Below, piece by piece: positions 62,231-64,000 of a stretch of 64,000 bases of DNA. The DNA comes from Azorhizobium oxalatiphilum (GTDB lineage Bacteria > Pseudomonadota > Alphaproteobacteria > Rhizobiales > Xanthobacteraceae): the NCBI RefSeq assembly GCF_014635325.1, contig NZ_BMCT01000001.1, forward strand, positions 773,743-837,742, given 5' to 3'. The notes beneath the pieces are model-generated. The model was not told the origin of the DNA. It was given only the letters and a program-made list of their open reading frames with translations, and did no database searches. The translations under genes and the position numbers were made by a program. Positions within the stretch are counted from its first letter, which is position 1; each line of letters opens with the position of its first letter.

Positions 62231-63118
62231 ATGAGCATGCCCGCCCACGCCGTGTCGGCGCCCTCCACGGCCGCCCCTCGCGCCATCCCCACCGAGGCCG
62301 AGATCGAGGCCAAGGCCCGCGCCCGCATCAAGGCGCGGCGCACCCTCGTCATCAGCCTGCGCATCGCCATTCTGGTGGCGGTGCTCGGCATCTGGGAGAT
62401 CGGGGCCGAAACCGGCTTCATCGATCCCTTCTTCTTCGCCAGCCCCTCGGGCATCGCCGACCAGATCTGGATCTGGATGACGGAGGGCACCTCGCAGGGG
62501 CCGCTGTGGACCCAGATCCTGGTGACGCTGGAAGAGACCGTGCTCGGCTTCATCATCGGCGCCGTTGGCGGCGTCGTGTGCGGCATCCTGCTCGGCCGCA
62601 ACAAGCTGCTCGCGGATGTGTTCTCCATCTACATCAAGATCGCGAATTCCATCCCGCGCGTGGTGCTCGGCTCCATCTTCATCATCGCGCTCGGCCTCGG
62701 CATGCCGTCCAAGGTGGCGCTGGCGGTGGTGATGGTGTTCTTCGTGGTGTTCGCCAACGCCTTCCAGGGCGTGCGCGAGGCCGACCGCGCCATGATCGCC
62801 AATGCGCAGATCCTCGGCGCATCGCCGTTCCAGATCACCACCACGGTGATCATCCCCTCGGCCATGAGCTGGATCCTCGCCTCGCTCCACGTCTCCTTCG
62901 GCTTCGCGCTGGTGGGCGCCGTGGTGGGCGAGTTCCTCGGCGCCAAGCAGGGCGTGGGCCTGCTCATCGCCACCGCGCAGGGCGCGTTCAACGCCAATGG
63001 CGTGTTCGCGGCCATGATCATCCTCGCGGTGCTGGCGCTGGTGATGGAATTCCTCATCACGCTGGTGGAGAACCGTCTGGTGAAATGGCGTCCGGTGCCG
63101 TTCAACGAGCAGAACTGA
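62231..63118 (+). CDS. NitT/TauT-type ABC transporter permease
   Basis: A 295-residue permease with about six membrane segments after a 35-residue charged N-terminus. The EAA-type loop reads MIANAQILGASPFQITTTVI (about residues 191-210), as in SsuC/TauC. It ends the three-gene importer; a strong hairpin lies 24 bases past its stop. Confidence 0.87.
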   Translation: MSMPAHAVSAPSTAAPRAIPTEAEIEAKARARIKARRTLVISLRIAILVAVLGIWEIGAETGFIDPFFFASPSGIADQIWIWMTEGTSQGPLWTQILVTLEETVLGFIIGAVGGVVCGILLGRNKLLADVFSIYIKIANSIPRVVLGSIFIIALGLGMPSKVALAVVMVFFVVFANAFQGVREADRAMIANAQILGASPFQITTTVIIPSAMSWILASLHVSFGFALVGAVVGEFLGAKQGVGLLIATAQGAFNANGVFAAMIILAVLALVMEFLITLVENRLVKWRPVPFNEQN

Positions 63119-63135
63119 GGCTGCGCAACCTGCGA

Positions 63136-64000
63136 TCAGGCGACGGCCGGGGGGCTCCCCGGCCGTTTCGCGTCCGCAGTGGCTGAATCCAGCGGCAGGT
63201 GCATCTCGGCTTTGAGGCCGCCCATGTTCGATTGGCTGAGCAGAAGCTCACCACCTGCGCCATCCACCACCTCGCGCACGATGGACAGGCCGATGCCGGA
63301 GCCGTCGCCGGGTGCGCCGGCCATGCGATAGAAGCGCTCGAACACTCTCTCCCGCTCTTCAGGCGGAATGCCGGGGCCGGAATCCTCCACCACCAGCACT
63401 GCGAGGTCGCCCTGCGAGCCCACGGTCACGGTGACGCTGCCGCCCGCCGGGGTATAGCGCAGGGCGTTGTCCACGAGGTTCACGATCGCCTCGCGCACCA
63501 TGGGGCCATCGCCCGGCGTGGTGGCCGGACCAAGCACATCGAGGCCGAGGTCGATGCCGCGCTCCACCGCGAAGTCGGCGAGCCCCTCCAGCACCTGCCG
63601 GGCCGAGGCGACGAGATCGATAGCCTCGTCGCGCGGCCGCCGGCCGCCGGGCTCGGCGCGTGACAGGGTGAGAAGCTGTGCGGCGAGACGGGCAAGGCTG
63701 CGCGTGGAGGCTTCGACGCCGGCAAGAGCCTGATCACGCTCGGCACCATCGGCGGCGCGACGGGCGAAGGTCGCCTGCGTCGCCAGCAGGGCCAGCGGCG
63801 TACGCAGCTGGTGGGCTGCATTGGCCACGAACCGGCGCTGGGCCGCCATCTGTCCCGTCACCCGCGCCATATAGCCATTGAGTGCCACCACCAGCGGGCG
63901 CAGCTCGCTCTGGATTGCGGTGTCGGGCAGCGGGGTCAGGTCATCCCGGCTCTTCTCCAGCACCGCATCCCGCAGCCGCATGAGCGGCGCGAGGCCGCGT
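63136..64000 (-). CDS. Sensor histidine kinase, TctE-like (5' part outside window)
   Basis: Partial gene: the frame continues past the window edge, reading RGLAPLMRLRDAVLEKSR just before residue numbering could start, which is the end of a HAMP linker. Present are the dimerisation domain with AAHQLRTPLALL (phospho-acceptor His), the N-box VNLVDNALRYTP, EDSGPGIPPEER and GSGIGLSIV. The arrangement fits TctE/QseC-type kinases; the sensor and membrane segments are missing from view. The C-terminal tail is Pro/Ala-rich and overlaps the terminator of the convergent transporter. Confidence 0.85.
   Translation of the reverse strand, partial: RGLAPLMRLRDAVLEKSRDDLTPLPDTAIQSELRPLVVALNGYMARVTGQMAAQRRFVANAAHQLRTPLALLATQATFARRAADGAERDQALAGVEASTRSLARLAAQLLTLSRAEPGGRRPRDEAIDLVASARQVLEGLADFAVERGIDLGLDVLGPATTPGDGPMVREAIVNLVDNALRYTPAGGSVTVTVGSQGDLAVLVVEDSGPGIPPEERERVFERFYRMAGAPGDGSGIGLSIVREVVDGAGGELLLSQSNMGGLKAEMHLPLDSATADAKRPGSPPAVA
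63143..63168 (+). terminator. Terminator after the NitT/TauT-type permease
   Basis: ACGGCCGGGG (63143-63152) pairs perfectly with CCCCGGCCGT (63157-63166) around a four-base loop, followed by TTTCG. It lies inside the 3' end of the convergent kinase gene (coding its last residues), so it is shared space. Confidence 0.65.

Overview
The window is high-GC DNA (by eye about two thirds G+C). It reads as chromosome from a metabolically versatile alphaproteobacterium, probably Hyphomicrobiales and perhaps Xanthobacteraceae-like. That placement is an inference from codon bias, gene families and cluster style; no rRNA or tRNA gene is present to test it. I recognise about 57 protein-coding genes. I saw no CRISPR array, transposase, phage gene or RNA gene. 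Coding density is very high, with many ATGA or GTGA start/stop overlaps.

Layout. (1) 15-6429: two branched-chain-amino-acid-type (Liv) permeases, then an amidohydrolase, a CobW-type GTPase, a GAF protein, a haloacid-dehalogenase-like protein and an Lrp/AsnC regulator. (2) 6783-10420: gabT, csaA and gabD, i.e. 4-aminobutyrate to succinate. (3) 10499-13134: an alpha/beta hydrolase and a lone amino-acid-binding protein, divergent from an XRE regulator with two tandem operators. (4) 13218-25177: a MarR regulator divergent from a ten-gene catabolic operon (amidohydrolase, alpha/beta hydrolase, three-subunit molybdenum hydroxylase, complete Liv transporter) preceded by a sigma54-type promoter. (5) 25205-41904, all minus strand: hyuAB, a spermidine/putrescine-type ABC transporter, threonine-dehydratase-like enzyme, ridA, GntR regulator, soxBDAG and a hydroxyacid dehydrogenase with a histone-like basic tail. 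A LysR gene diverges at 42334. (6) 43271-53620, minus strand: eleven tightly coupled genes of unknown joint function. (7) 53898-59999: DeoR regulator, ugpBAEC-type glycerol-3-phosphate importer and a divergent GpdQ-like phosphodiesterase. (8) 60196-64000: a NitT/TauT-type ABC transporter and the start of a TctE-like sensor kinase gene that runs off the window.

The most unusual locus is region 6. A HAD phosphatase, class III aminotransferase, arginase-fold enzyme, two small four-helix DMT transporters, an alpha/beta hydrolase, a FemAB/GNAT-like transferase, a DUF2147 protein, a histidine kinase, an NtrC-type regulator and a MipA/OmpV outer-membrane protein lie head to tail with overlaps or gaps of at most 11 bases. 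A good -24/-12 (sigma54) promoter sits just upstream of the first gene, and the operon encodes its own sigma54 activator, which carries GAFSGA instead of GAFTGA. I infer a self-regulated system that makes or modifies an amine-containing metabolite or envelope component and exports it. The chemistry is unknown.

The rest is mainly uptake and breakdown of small nitrogen compounds: N-heterocycles or cyclic amides (region 4), hydantoin-like rings and N-methyl amino acids (region 5), GABA (region 2), and phosphodiesters (region 7, with a Pho-box-like site).
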